From assembly GCF_009184865.1 (NCBI RefSeq), contig NZ_CP045096.1:8680001-8744000 (forward strand): a DNA stretch of 64,000 nt. Reading direction: 5' to 3'. The stretch comes from Streptomyces phaeolivaceus (GTDB lineage: Bacteria > Actinomycetota > Actinomycetes > Streptomycetales > Streptomycetaceae). The notes below the pieces were generated by a model that ran no database searches, had not been told where the DNA came from, and worked only from the letters and a program-made list of their open reading frames with translations. This document shows positions 32,893-41,717 of the stretch, piece after piece (positions within the stretch are counted from its first letter, which is position 1; each line of letters opens with the position of its first letter). The position numbers were made by a program, and so were the translations under genes.

Positions 32893-34719
32893 TCACGCCC
32901 GGTACAGCGCCTCCACCTCGGTGCCGTACGCCTTCTCGATCGCCTTCCGCTTCAGCTTCAGCGAAGGCGTCAGCAGACCGTGCTCCTCGGTGAACTGGTG
33001 CGCGAGGATCCGGAACGTACGGATCGACTCGGCCTGCGAGACCAGGGTGTTGGCGGCGACCACCGCCCGCCGCACCTCGGTCTCCAGCTCCGGATCGCGC
33101 ACCAGCTCCGCCGGTGACAGCTTCGCCTTGTGGTGCATCTGGAGCCAGTGCTCGACCGCCTCCGAGTCCAGTGTGACGAGCGCGGCGATGTACGGACGGT
33201 CGTTGCCGACGACGATGCACTGGGCGACCAGCGGATGGTCGCGCACCCGCTCCTCCAGGATCACGGGCGAGACGCTCTTGCCGCCCGAGGTCACCAGGAT
33301 CTCCTTCTTGCGCCCGGTGATCGTGAGATAGCCGTCCTCGTCGAGGGAGCCCAGGTCACCGGTGGCGAGCCAGCCGTCGTGCAGGGTCTCGTCGGTGGCC
33401 TTGGGGTTGTTCAGATAGCCCTGGAAGACATTGGGGCCGCGCAGCCAGATCTCGCCGTCGTCCGCGATGTGCACGGTCATGCCCGGGATGGGCTGGCCGA
33501 CCGTGCCGTACCGGGTGCGCTCCGGCGGGTTGGCGGTCGCCGCCGCCGTGCACTCCGTCAGCCCGTAGCCCTCGAAGATATGGACGCCCGCGCCCGCGAA
33601 GAACAGCCCGAGCCGCCGGTCCATCGCGGAGCCGCCGGACATCGCGTACTTGATCCGGCCGCCCATCGCCTCCCGGATCTTGCCGTAGACCATCTTGTCG
33701 AAGAACTGGTGCTGCATCCGCAGCGTCGCCGACGGGCCGGGACCGGTGCCCCAGGCCCGCGCCTCCATCGCGTCCGCGTACTTCACGGCGACCTCGACGG
33801 CCTTCTCGAAGGGCCCGGCCTTGCCCTCGCGCTCGGCCTTGCGGCGGCTCGCGTTGAAGACCTTCTCGAAGATGTACGGCACCGCGAGGAAGAACGTCGG
33901 CTTGAAGGCGGCCAGGTCGGGCAGCAGCACGGCCGCGTTGAGCTGGGGCTGATGACCGAATTTGACCTTCCCGCGAATGCCCGCGACCTGCACCATCCGC
34001 CCGAAGACGTGCGCGAGCGGCAGGAACAGCAGCGTCGCCGCCTCGTCGCCCCGGCGGGACTTGAACAGCGGCGCCCAGCGCTCGATGACCGTGTCCGCCT
34101 CGACCGTGAAGTTGGCGTGCGAGATCACACAGCCCTTGGGGCGGCCCGTCGTGCCGGAGGTGTAGATGATCGTCGCGATCGACTCGGGGGTCACCGCCCG
34201 CCGGTGCCGGTGCACCACCTCGTCGTCGAGGTGCGCCCCCGACTCGTACAGCTCCTGCACCGCGCCCACGTCCAGCTGCCAGAGCCGGCGCAGCTGGGGC
34301 AGCCGGTCGATGACGGTGGCGACGGTCATCGCGTGGTCCTCGTGTTCGACCATGGCCGCCGTGCACTGGGAGTCGTACAGCATCCAGAAGACCTGCTCGG
34401 CGGAGGAGGTCGGGTAGACCGGGACGACCTGGGCGCCGACGGTCCACAGCGCGTAGTCGAAGAGGGTCCACTCGTAGCGCGTACGGCACATGATGGCGAC
34501 CCGGTCGCCGAACCGGATGCCCTGCGCCAGCAGCCCTTTCGCCAGCGCGAGGACCTCGTCGCGGAACTCGGCGGAGGTCAGGTCGTGCCATTCGCCCCGC
34601 TCGTCCTTGCGGCCGAGGGCGACATAGGTGGGGTCCTCCTGGGCGTACTCGAAGACGACGTCGGCCAGGCCGCCCACCGGCGGCGCCGACGCCAACGGAG
34701 GGTTGGTGAACTCGCGCAA
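32893..34719 (-). CDS. Long-chain fatty-acid-CoA ligase (AMP-forming)
   Basis: The 608-residue protein has the ANL superfamily motifs: P-loop IIYTSGTTGRPKGC, YGLTECTAA, DGWLATGDLGSLDEDGYL and GRKKEILVTSGGKSVSP (lysine motif before it). It activates fatty acids to acyl-CoA via acyl-adenylate at the inner membrane. The length fits FadD15-like enzymes. The start is TTG at 34719 with GAGGAG 6 bases upstream. Confidence 0.92.
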   Translation of the reverse strand: MREFTNPPLASAPPVGGLADVVFEYAQEDPTYVALGRKDERGEWHDLTSAEFRDEVLALAKGLLAQGIRFGDRVAIMCRTRYEWTLFDYALWTVGAQVVPVYPTSSAEQVFWMLYDSQCTAAMVEHEDHAMTVATVIDRLPQLRRLWQLDVGAVQELYESGAHLDDEVVHRHRRAVTPESIATIIYTSGTTGRPKGCVISHANFTVEADTVIERWAPLFKSRRGDEAATLLFLPLAHVFGRMVQVAGIRGKVKFGHQPQLNAAVLLPDLAAFKPTFFLAVPYIFEKVFNASRRKAEREGKAGPFEKAVEVAVKYADAMEARAWGTGPGPSATLRMQHQFFDKMVYGKIREAMGGRIKYAMSGGSAMDRRLGLFFAGAGVHIFEGYGLTECTAAATANPPERTRYGTVGQPIPGMTVHIADDGEIWLRGPNVFQGYLNNPKATDETLHDGWLATGDLGSLDEDGYLTITGRKKEILVTSGGKSVSPVILEERVRDHPLVAQCIVVGNDRPYIAALVTLDSEAVEHWLQMHHKAKLSPAELVRDPELETEVRRAVVAANTLVSQAESIRTFRILAHQFTEEHGLLTPSLKLKRKAIEKAYGTEVEALYRA

Positions 34720-35064
34720 ACCCGCTCCTCGTGGCGCTCCGCACAGCGCGTGAAAGCTACCTCACCGCGAGAACGGGCGGGAGGGTTGTGGAGGGGGCGC
34801 ATTGGGAGGCGTGGCGTGAGTGAGCGCCGATAAACATACGCAGATGGGGAGGTCTCCGGCGTAATTCCTGACGCCTCGGCAAGTCCGGGCAGGGCAATCT
34901 CCACCGAACCCGCACGCCGCGGTTACGGTCCGCGTCCCCGTGGACACGGTCTGGCCTGGGCAAACGCGAACACCGCTCACGTCCGACGCGCCACCCCGAG
35001 CTCACGTCCGACGCGCCCTCGCTCACGTCCGACGCGCCGACGTCCCCCGGACGCGGGCCGCCCG
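34720..35064. other. Intergenic region with three 18-bp repeats
   Basis: This 345-base gap lies upstream of the acyl-CoA ligase gene and downstream of the LysR gene. GCTCACGTCCGACGCGCC occurs exactly at 34975-34992, 35000-35017 and 35021-35038. I see no convincing coding frame; the upstream part is less GC-biased and could hold the ligase promoter. Confidence 0.7.
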
Positions 35065-35949
35065 TCACACCCCGCGCGCTTGGCCGTGGAGCCGGTCGCC
35101 GCCGGAGAGGATGGCCGCCGCGAGGGCGTCCGCCGCGCCCGCCGCCGCTCCCGGGCGGCGGCCGTGGACGAGGACGAAGTCGACCTCGCCCAACTCCGGC
35201 AGCCCGGCCCGCTCCGGGACACGGACCAGACCGGGGGGCACCAGACGGCGGGAATGCGCCATCACGCCGAGGCCCGCGCGGGCGGCGGCGATCAGTCCGT
35301 TGAGGCTGCCGCTGGTGCAGGCGACGCGCCAGGACCGGCCCTCGCGCTCCAGCGCCTCCAGCGCCAGGGCCCGGGTGATGCCCGGCGGCGGATAGACGAT
35401 CAGCGGCACCGGGCGGTCGGGGTCGAGGCGGAGCCGCTCCGCGCCGATCCAGACGAGCCTGTCCGTCCACACCGGCTCGCCGTGCGGGTCCTCCGGGCGG
35501 CGTTTGGCCAGCACCAGGTCGAGCTTGCCCGCCGTGAGCTGCTCGTGCAGCGTGCCCGACAGCTCGACGGTCAGCTCCAGATCCACCTCGGGATGGTCGT
35601 GCCGGAACGCCTCCAGGATCTCCGGGAGCCGGGTCAGCACGAAGTCCTCCGACGCGCCGAAGCGCAGCCGCCCGCGCAGCCGGGTCCCGGTGAAGAACGC
35701 CGTCGCCTGCTCGTGCACCTCAAGGAGCCGCCGGGCGAAGCCGAGCATCGCCTCGCCGTCCTCCGTCAGCTCCACCGCGTGCGTGTCCCGGGAGAACAGC
35801 TGCCGCCCGGCCGCGTCCTCCAGCCGCCGCACATGCTGGCTGACCGTGGACTGCCGCAGCCCCAGCCGCCGGGCCGCCTGCGTGAAGCTCAGCGTCTGGG
35901 CCACGGCGAGGAAGGTGCGCAAGTGGGAGGGGTCGTACACGATCGCCAC
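35065..35949 (-). CDS. LysR-type transcriptional regulator
   Basis: The 294-residue protein has an N-terminal winged helix (LRTFLAVAQTLSFTQAARRLGL then STVSQHVRRLEDAAG) and the periplasmic-binding-protein-like effector domain. The GTG start is at 35949. It is divergent from a BASS-type transporter gene across 168 bases that hold an inverted repeat, so it most likely controls itself and the transporter. Confidence 0.92.
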   Translation of the reverse strand: MAIVYDPSHLRTFLAVAQTLSFTQAARRLGLRQSTVSQHVRRLEDAAGRQLFSRDTHAVELTEDGEAMLGFARRLLEVHEQATAFFTGTRLRGRLRFGASEDFVLTRLPEILEAFRHDHPEVDLELTVELSGTLHEQLTAGKLDLVLAKRRPEDPHGEPVWTDRLVWIGAERLRLDPDRPVPLIVYPPPGITRALALEALEREGRSWRVACTSGSLNGLIAAARAGLGVMAHSRRLVPPGLVRVPERAGLPELGEVDFVLVHGRRPGAAAGAADALAAAILSGGDRLHGQARGV

Positions 35950-35960
35950 CCTACCCGCTT

Positions 35961-35975
35961 ATCGCGAAAGGCGAT
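35961..35975. promoter_or_regulatory. Probable LysR-box
   Basis: ATCGC-GAAAG-GCGAT is a perfect 5-bp-arm dyad 12 bases upstream of the LysR start, in the divergent promoter region. It has the size of LysR recognition sites. Confidence 0.5.
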
Positions 35976-36117
35976 GACAGTAAGAGCGGTATGACGGATT
36001 CCCGATCAAGGGTCCGAGGAGGACGATGGAGCGGGGCCTTTCGGCCTTGAAGCACCCACCCGCATCACCCGCATCACCCGCGTCACCATTGCCCTCATCG
36101 AAAGCACGTGGAGCACA

Positions 36118-37275
36118 GTGAAACGCCTGAAGTGGCCGAGTCGGATGCCGATCGATCCGTACATCCCGCTGTTGCTGGGGACGGTGGGCGTCGCGGTGCT
36201 CCTCCCGGCGCGGGGTACGGCCGCCGAGGTCGCGTCGGGCGCGTCCACGGCCGCGATCGCCTTGCTCTTCTTCCTCTACGGGGCCCGGCTCTCCACCCGC
36301 GAGGCCCTCGACGGCCTCAAGCACTGGCGGCTCCACATCACCGTCCTGGCCTGCACGTTCGTACTGTTCCCGCTGCTGGGCCTGGCGGCCCGCGGCCTCG
36401 AACCGGTGTTCCTGAGCCACTCCCTCTACACCGGGCTGCTCTTCCTCACCCTCGTCCCGTCGACCGTCCAGTCGTCGATCGCCTTCACCTCGATGGCCCG
36501 GGGCAACGTCCCCGCCGCGATCTGCGCGGGCTCCTTCTCCTCCCTCGCGGGCATCGTCATCACCCCGCTCCTCGCGGCGGCCCTGATCGGCGGCAGCGTC
36601 GGCGGGTTCTCCGCCGACTCGGTGCTGAAGATCGTCCTCCAGCTGCTGGTGCCGTTCGTCGCCGGACAGCTCACCCGCCGCTGCGGAATCAGGCGGAGCC
36701 GCGCGAAGCGCGTCAGGCAGGGTGGTGGTGGGAGACGGGCGGGCGGCTTCATCACCCGGCACAAGCAGATCCTCGGGCTCGTCGACCGGGGCTCGATCCT
36801 CCTCGTCGTCTATGTCGCGTTCAGCGAGGGCATGGTGCGCGGGATCTGGAGCCAGGTCAGCCCGCTGCGGCTCGGCGGACTCCTCGTCGTCGAGGCCGTG
36901 CTGCTCGCGGTGATGCTGCTGCTCACCTGGTACGGCGGCAAGGCCCTGCGCTTCGACCGGGAGGACCGGATCGTCATCCAGTTCGCCGGCTCGAAGAAGT
37001 CCCTCGCCGCCGGACTGCCCATGGCGAGCGTCCTGTTCGGCCCCGAGGCCTCCCTCGCCGTCCTGCCGCTGATGCTGTTCCACCAGATGCAGCTGATGGT
37101 CTGCGCCGTCATCGCCAAGCGCCGCGCCAAGGACCCGGTGGAGGACGCCGCGGGCGAGTCGGCGGACGGGGCGGCGGGCGAGTCGGCGGGCGAGTCGGCG
37201 GACGGGGCGTCGGTCACGGAGCGGCCAGACGAAGCGATACGAACCGCGGTCGGTACAGGGACACGTTCCGCGTGA
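36118..37275 (+). CDS. Bile acid:sodium symporter (BASS) family transporter
   Basis: The 385-residue membrane protein has about nine to ten helices and the BASS signatures FFLYGARLSTREAL, LVPSTVQSSIAFTSMARGN and FAGSKKSLAAGLPMASVLF, which line the two sodium sites. This bacterial subgroup moves small organic anions with sodium. Residues about 189-210 (RRSRAKRVRQGGGGRRAG) form an unusual basic insertion between helices. The C-terminal tail repeats G-E-S-A-D-G-A and overlaps the next gene's end by 62 bases. The start is GTG with GGAG upstream. LysR control is likely. Confidence 0.88.
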   Translation: MKRLKWPSRMPIDPYIPLLLGTVGVAVLLPARGTAAEVASGASTAAIALLFFLYGARLSTREALDGLKHWRLHITVLACTFVLFPLLGLAARGLEPVFLSHSLYTGLLFLTLVPSTVQSSIAFTSMARGNVPAAICAGSFSSLAGIVITPLLAAALIGGSVGGFSADSVLKIVLQLLVPFVAGQLTRRCGIRRSRAKRVRQGGGGRRAGGFITRHKQILGLVDRGSILLVVYVAFSEGMVRGIWSQVSPLRLGGLLVVEAVLLAVMLLLTWYGGKALRFDREDRIVIQFAGSKKSLAAGLPMASVLFGPEASLAVLPLMLFHQMQLMVCAVIAKRRAKDPVEDAAGESADGAAGESAGESADGASVTERPDEAIRTAVGTGTRSA

Positions 37276-38452
37276 TGTTCAGCTGCGCCGCCGCCGCGTC
37301 GGCGTCCAGCCAGTTGACGTCGTAGCTGAGCACCAGCCGCCCGTCGTCGCCGACCGCCCGGTGCGCCTGCGGGTTGTACGCCGCGACACCGGCGTTCGGC
37401 AGCGGGAGACTGAACCCCTTGGTGGGCCCGTGCCAGGGCCCGGTGGGGGAACAGGCCCAGTACGCGGTCACCGTCGTCAGCCCCGCCGTCCCGGCGGCCA
37501 TGGTGAGCAGCACATATGTACGGCCGTCCCGTACGACGGTGAAGGCGCTGCCGACCCCCTTGTCCGCCCCGTTCCCGAGCACCGCCGTCGGCCGCCCCCG
37601 CACCGCCCAGCGCCCGCCGTCCCAGTACTCCCACGCCCCCGGCTCCCCGAGCCGGCCGCGCGGCACCCGGGCGACATGGGCGTGCGAGGTCGGCCGGGAG
37701 GCGGCCTGGGCGTCGGTGCCGCCGAAGACGTACGTCCACTCGCCCGCGTCCACGGCCGTCGTCCCGAACAGCACCCGCCGGGCCGGATCGGCGACCGACG
37801 CCTGGTCCAGCACCGTCGTGATCCCCTCCAGCCGCAGATCCGGCAGCGACAGCGTGGCCACCTCGGTCGCGGTGGGCACCCCGTAGATCCACGGCGACCG
37901 CCCCGCCGTACGCGTCCACAGCAGCACCCGCACGACCTTCTCGGCCGAGCCGGGGGAGCGGGGCTCGACCCGGGCGGCCACCGGCCAGCGCCACCGGTCG
38001 GGGCCCGGATCCGGGAAGACCGGCGCGGGGAGCGTGGCTTCGAGGCGGCCCGAGGGGGACATCACCACGGCCGAGTTGCGCACCAGGGGCGTCGAGACGT
38101 CCCGCCAGGTGACCGACTCACCGGCCGGGTTGGGCGGCGGGAACACCTGGCCCAGATAGGTGTCCGAGAACAGCCACAGCACCCGGCCGTCCGGCAGCCG
38201 CACCGAGTGGGTGCCGTCGCCGCCGGTCCAGTCGTCCGTGCGGGTCGTGTCGTCGCCGTACCGGGTGAACTCGCCGGTCAGCGAGGCGTCCGGGTCCCAG
38301 TCCCGGACCGTACGGGCCGTGCAGGTGCCGCCGCCCTCCCGGTCGTCGTCCGGGAGGGCGGTGAGCAGCACGGCCGCGAGGGCCAGGACCAGGGCCAGGA
38401 TCAGGACCGGTCCGGCCCCCGTCCGCTGTCGTGCTCCCGCGTCGTCGGACAC
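37214..38452 (-). CDS. Membrane-anchored or secreted DUF4185-like protein
   Basis: The 412-residue product has one N-terminal hydrophobic helix (GPVLILALVLALAAVLL), then a five-bladed-propeller-like body with glycosidase-type motifs (DGTHSVRLPDGRVLWLFSDTY and YNPQAHRAV). It fits the DUF4185/DUF5005-like group of exported putative carbohydrate-active proteins. The GTG start is at 38452. It is ten bases downstream of the sialidase stop, so the two are probably one transcript and may act on the same glycans. Activity is unproven. Confidence 0.72.
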   Translation of the reverse strand: MSDDAGARQRTGAGPVLILALVLALAAVLLTALPDDDREGGGTCTARTVRDWDPDASLTGEFTRYGDDTTRTDDWTGGDGTHSVRLPDGRVLWLFSDTYLGQVFPPPNPAGESVTWRDVSTPLVRNSAVVMSPSGRLEATLPAPVFPDPGPDRWRWPVAARVEPRSPGSAEKVVRVLLWTRTAGRSPWIYGVPTATEVATLSLPDLRLEGITTVLDQASVADPARRVLFGTTAVDAGEWTYVFGGTDAQAASRPTSHAHVARVPRGRLGEPGAWEYWDGGRWAVRGRPTAVLGNGADKGVGSAFTVVRDGRTYVLLTMAAGTAGLTTVTAYWACSPTGPWHGPTKGFSLPLPNAGVAAYNPQAHRAVGDDGRLVLSYDVNWLDADAAAAQLNITRNVSLYRPRFVSLRLAAP

Positions 38453-38462
38453 GGAAGGGACG

Positions 38463-40400
38463 TTAGTTGCCTCCGTCCACCCGGTCCATGGGCAGTCGCA
38501 GGATCTCGCCCCGCGTCGTGGCCTCCTGGGTGGCGAGATCGGCCACCTCGGCGTCGGTCAACGCCCGGTCGTGCACCCGCACTTCGTCGATCGCTCCGGC
38601 GAAGTGGACCCGGCTGTCCACCCGTTGACCGATGTGCACCCCGAACGGCGAGTTCCGGCTGACCGATCCGGGGATGTCGGGCGTGCCGAACGGAGTGCCG
38701 TCGACGAAGAGCGTGAGCGCCCCGCCGCCCCGCCGCAGCACCAGCCGATGCCACTGCCCGTCGTTGTACGCGCCCGAGGACCGCACCGACGTGGTCCGCG
38801 GCGGCGAGGCCCCGTCCCGCACGGTGATCAGCCCGGTCAGCCGCCCGGCCGCCGGCTCCCCGCGCAGCCACACCTGCGGCTGTGTCGTCCCGACCCCGCC
38901 CATCCACAGCATCGGCTGCTCGCCGGTGGTCGCCGAGTACCGGAACCAGAGCGAGGCGGTGAAGTCCTGTGTCCCGAGCGGGAGTTGGGACCGGTACGGC
39001 AGCCGTACGGCGTCGTCGGCGCCGTCGAACTCGATCGCGCCGCCGAACACCCCGTCCGTCGGCCGGGCTCCGCCGAGCACAGCCGCCGGTCTGCCGCCGG
39101 GCGCCCGGTCGGGTGTCGTCGGGTCGGGGCCCCGGCGCGGTGCGAGCCAGTCCTCCGTGAAGCGGGCGAAGCGGATCTCGTCGCGGGCGTCGACCGCGCC
39201 GCCCTCGTACAGCAGCCCGACGACATCGTTGCCGCCCTCGCCCGCGTCGATCCGCACCAGGTCCGAGTAGCCGGACCAGTCCGTGGTGACGACCGTGCCC
39301 CGGTCCACGCTCTCCCAGGCGCGTCCGCCGTCGTACGAGGAACGGACCGCCATCGTCCGACGGCGGTCGGGATCCGCCGGGGCGGCCAGCAGCATCCGGT
39401 TGCCGAGACGCAGGACGGCACCCTGGACCTGGGGCGTGTACAGGTCCGGGAGCGTCCGGAAGGGCTCGGCGAAGGTGGTGCCGCCGTCCCGGCTGATCGT
39501 CTGGCCGCGATGGCCCAGGTCGGTGCCGTCCTGCTCACGCCCGCTGACGAGCACCGTGCCGTGGGCGCGCTCGGTGAGGGTCAGCTCCGAGGGCTTCTGC
39601 CGGAAGGTGCCGTCGGCCGAGATCGGCCAGGTGTCCGTGGCACCGACCTTCCAGGTGTCCCCGCCGTCGTCGCTGGTCACCAGCGCCGCGTGATTGGCGG
39701 TGACCCGGCCGTCCGCCCAGCTCTCGGCGTTCACCCCGAGGACCAGCCGGCCCGCGTGCCGGCCCTGGGTGAGCTGGATGCCGTGCACCGGGCCGGTGGC
39801 GTACCAGGAGTTCCAGCTCGCGGGGCGGATCTGGTCGACGATGCTGCGCGGCTCGGACCAGGTCAGCCCGTCGTCGTCGCTGTACTGGAGGTGCGGGGTC
39901 CGGTCGCAGGGGACGTCGCAGCTCGCGCTCTCCAGGCGGCCCGTGTTGTACGTCTCGGCCAGCAGGATCCGGCCGGTCTCGCGGTCGACGACCGGGGCGG
40001 GGTTCCCGTGGGTGTCGCCCCCGCCCTCGTTGACCACCTGGAGCGGGCCCCAGGTACGGCCGCCGTCCGTGGACCGCTTGACCACGAGGTCTATGTCCGC
40101 CGCGTCCCCGCAGTTCAGTACGCGGCCCTCGGCGAAGGCGAGCAGGGTTCCCTCGGTGGTCCGGACGATCGCCGGGATCCGGAAGCAGGCGTAGCCGGGG
40201 TCCTGCGAGGCCTTGAAGAGCACCTGCTGCTCGAACTCGGCGGTGGCGACCCCCGTCCGTAGGGGCTGGGCCCCGGCGGGGTGGGCGAGCGTGAGGAGGG
40301 CGGTGGTGGTGAGCACCGCGGTGAGGGAGGAGAGGGGGGAGGTGAGCGAGCTGAGGGAGGTGAGGGGGGATCTGAGGCGTGCGCGAGAACTCGACAGCAC
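38463..40400 (-). CDS. Secreted sialidase (GH33-type) with C-terminal LamG domain
   Basis: The 645-residue protein has a signal peptide (cleavage near PAGAQP), a six-bladed sialidase propeller with the FRIP arginine motif (YACFRIPAIVRT) and Asp boxes (STDGGRTW, SDDDGLTW, SDDGGDTW, SRDGGTTF). A LamG/concanavalin-like domain follows at about 455-620 (FTASLWFRYSATTGEQPM). It should release terminal sialic or related nonulosonic acids outside the cell. The GTG start is at 40400. A perfect palindrome lies 36 bases upstream. Confidence 0.9.
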   Translation of the reverse strand: MLSSSRARLRSPLTSLSSLTSPLSSLTAVLTTTALLTLAHPAGAQPLRTGVATAEFEQQVLFKASQDPGYACFRIPAIVRTTEGTLLAFAEGRVLNCGDAADIDLVVKRSTDGGRTWGPLQVVNEGGGDTHGNPAPVVDRETGRILLAETYNTGRLESASCDVPCDRTPHLQYSDDDGLTWSEPRSIVDQIRPASWNSWYATGPVHGIQLTQGRHAGRLVLGVNAESWADGRVTANHAALVTSDDGGDTWKVGATDTWPISADGTFRQKPSELTLTERAHGTVLVSGREQDGTDLGHRGQTISRDGGTTFAEPFRTLPDLYTPQVQGAVLRLGNRMLLAAPADPDRRRTMAVRSSYDGGRAWESVDRGTVVTTDWSGYSDLVRIDAGEGGNDVVGLLYEGGAVDARDEIRFARFTEDWLAPRRGPDPTTPDRAPGGRPAAVLGGARPTDGVFGGAIEFDGADDAVRLPYRSQLPLGTQDFTASLWFRYSATTGEQPMLWMGGVGTTQPQVWLRGEPAAGRLTGLITVRDGASPPRTTSVRSSGAYNDGQWHRLVLRRGGGALTLFVDGTPFGTPDIPGSVSRNSPFGVHIGQRVDSRVHFAGAIDEVRVHDRALTDAEVADLATQEATTRGEILRLPMDRVDGGN

Positions 40401-40435
40401 GGTGCGGCCAGCCCTTCATCCGTCTGGGTGATGGG

Positions 40436-40460
40436 ACATCGGACGTCCCACGTCCGATGT
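40436..40460. promoter_or_regulatory. Palindromic operator upstream of sialidase
   Basis: ACATCGGACGT (40436-40446) and ACGTCCGATGT (40450-40460) are perfect reverse complements around CCC. The palindrome ends 36 bases from the GTG start, a typical repressor position. Confidence 0.65.
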
Positions 40461-40593
40461 GCGGCCACAGACGGTACGCGGGGGTTCAGGGGCCTCACAA
40501 GAACCGTGCGTCGGTCGTGACTGGGCGTGTCGTACTACTAGGTGACGATCGGTCAGTGGGGCGCGTGCGGGGTTGAGGGGTGCGGATTTATTG

Positions 40594-40642
40594 GCGGGTG
40601 CGGGTGGGTGGGGGCTTCACGCGCAGTTCCCCGCGCCCCTGA
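40594..40642 (-). repeat. Dispersed repeat, copy D (inverted)
   Basis: This copy reads on the minus strand from TCAGGGGCGCGGGGAACTGC to the GC-rich end. With copy E it makes an inverted pair of about 48-base arms. Confidence 0.75.
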
Positions 40643-40717
40643 AAGACCAGGCCCCTACGGGCCTGAACAGCGACGGGGCTGCGGGCCCGAAAAGCACGGG
40701 GCGCGGCCCCGGCTTTT

Positions 40718-40774
40718 CAGGGGCGCGGGGAACTGCGCGAGAAGCCCCACCGGACCCGCACCCGGCGGTGAAAG
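40718..40774 (+). repeat. Dispersed repeat, copy E
   Basis: This begins TCAGGGGCGCGGGGAACTGC and ends near GACCCGCACCC. It lies just past the fdhD stop. Confidence 0.75.
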
Positions 40775-40845
40775 GGACGGGGCCCCCGTGGCGCAGGGGG
40801 CGCTCCCCGCCGCAGGGGCCCCGCCGCCGTGTCGCGGGGAGCCGG

Positions 40846-41709
40846 TCAGCCCTTCGCGGCCGCGGCCCGCAGAGCGATACGGTGCTCGCCCGCGTACACG
40901 TTCATGGACGCCCCCCTCAGGAACCCCACCAGCGTCAACCCGGTCTCGGCCGCAAGGTCCACCGCGAGGGACGACGGCGCCGAGACGGCCGCCAGTACCG
41001 GGATCCCCGCCATCACCGCCTTCTGCGCCAGCTCGAACGACGCCCGCCCCGACACCAGCAGCACCGCCCGGGACAGCGGCAGCGCCCCGCTCTGGAGGGC
41101 CCGCCCCACCAGCTTGTCCACCGCGTTGTGCCGGCCCACGTCCTCCCGTACGTCGAGCAGTTCGCCGTCCTCGCTGAACAGGGCAGCCGCGTGCAGACCC
41201 CCGGTCCGGTCGAAGACCCGCTGGGCCGCGCGGAGCCGGTCGGGGAGGCCCGCGAGGAGTTCGGGATCGAGCAGGACCGGGGGAGTCCCGCCGCCGTGCG
41301 TGTCGTCGACGGCCCAGCGCGCGGTCGTCCGGACGGCGTCCAGCGACGCCTTGCCGCACAGCCCGCAGGACGAGGTCGTGTACACGTTCCGTTCGAGCGT
41401 GATGTCGGGGACGACCACGTCCGGCGCGGTCCGCACGTCCACCACGTTGTACGTGTTCGAGCCGTCGGCCGTGGCGCCCGCGCAGTAGACGATGTTCTGC
41501 AGGTCCGACTGTTCGGCGAGCACGCCCTCGCTGACCAGGAACCCCGCCGCGAGCGCGAAGTCGTCGCCCGGGGTGCGCATGGTGATCGCCAGCGGCTTGC
41601 CGTTCAGCCGGATCTCCATCGGTTCCTCGGCGACGAGCGTGTCCGGGCGGGTGGAGACCGCGCCGTCCCGGATGCGGATCACCTTGCGTCGTTCCGTGAC
41701 TCGTCCCAT
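40846..41709 (-). CDS. fdhD: Formate dehydrogenase accessory sulfurtransferase FdhD
   Basis: The 287-residue protein contains the catalytic cysteine motif SSCGLCGKAS and the conserved DVGRHNAVDKLVG and VSGRASFELAQKA blocks. FdhD passes sulfur from IscS to the molybdenum cofactor of formate dehydrogenase. It lies 8 bases downstream of the Fe-S subunit gene and is the last gene of that operon. The ATG is at 41709. Confidence 0.94.
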   Translation of the reverse strand: MGRVTERRKVIRIRDGAVSTRPDTLVAEEPMEIRLNGKPLAITMRTPGDDFALAAGFLVSEGVLAEQSDLQNIVYCAGATADGSNTYNVVDVRTAPDVVVPDITLERNVYTTSSCGLCGKASLDAVRTTARWAVDDTHGGGTPPVLLDPELLAGLPDRLRAAQRVFDRTGGLHAAALFSEDGELLDVREDVGRHNAVDKLVGRALQSGALPLSRAVLLVSGRASFELAQKAVMAGIPVLAAVSAPSSLAVDLAAETGLTLVGFLRGASMNVYAGEHRIALRAAAAKG

Positions 41710-41717
41710 GTCGTGTC

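Larger units (their letters stand above)
40401..40845. other. Non-coding region with operator palindrome and paired repeats
   Basis: This 445-base gap separates the start of the sialidase gene from the end of fdhD. It holds an 11-bp-arm palindrome (40436-40460) and two inverted copies of the dispersed repeat (40594-40642 and 40718-40774) that could form a large hairpin. No convincing gene is seen. Confidence 0.75.
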
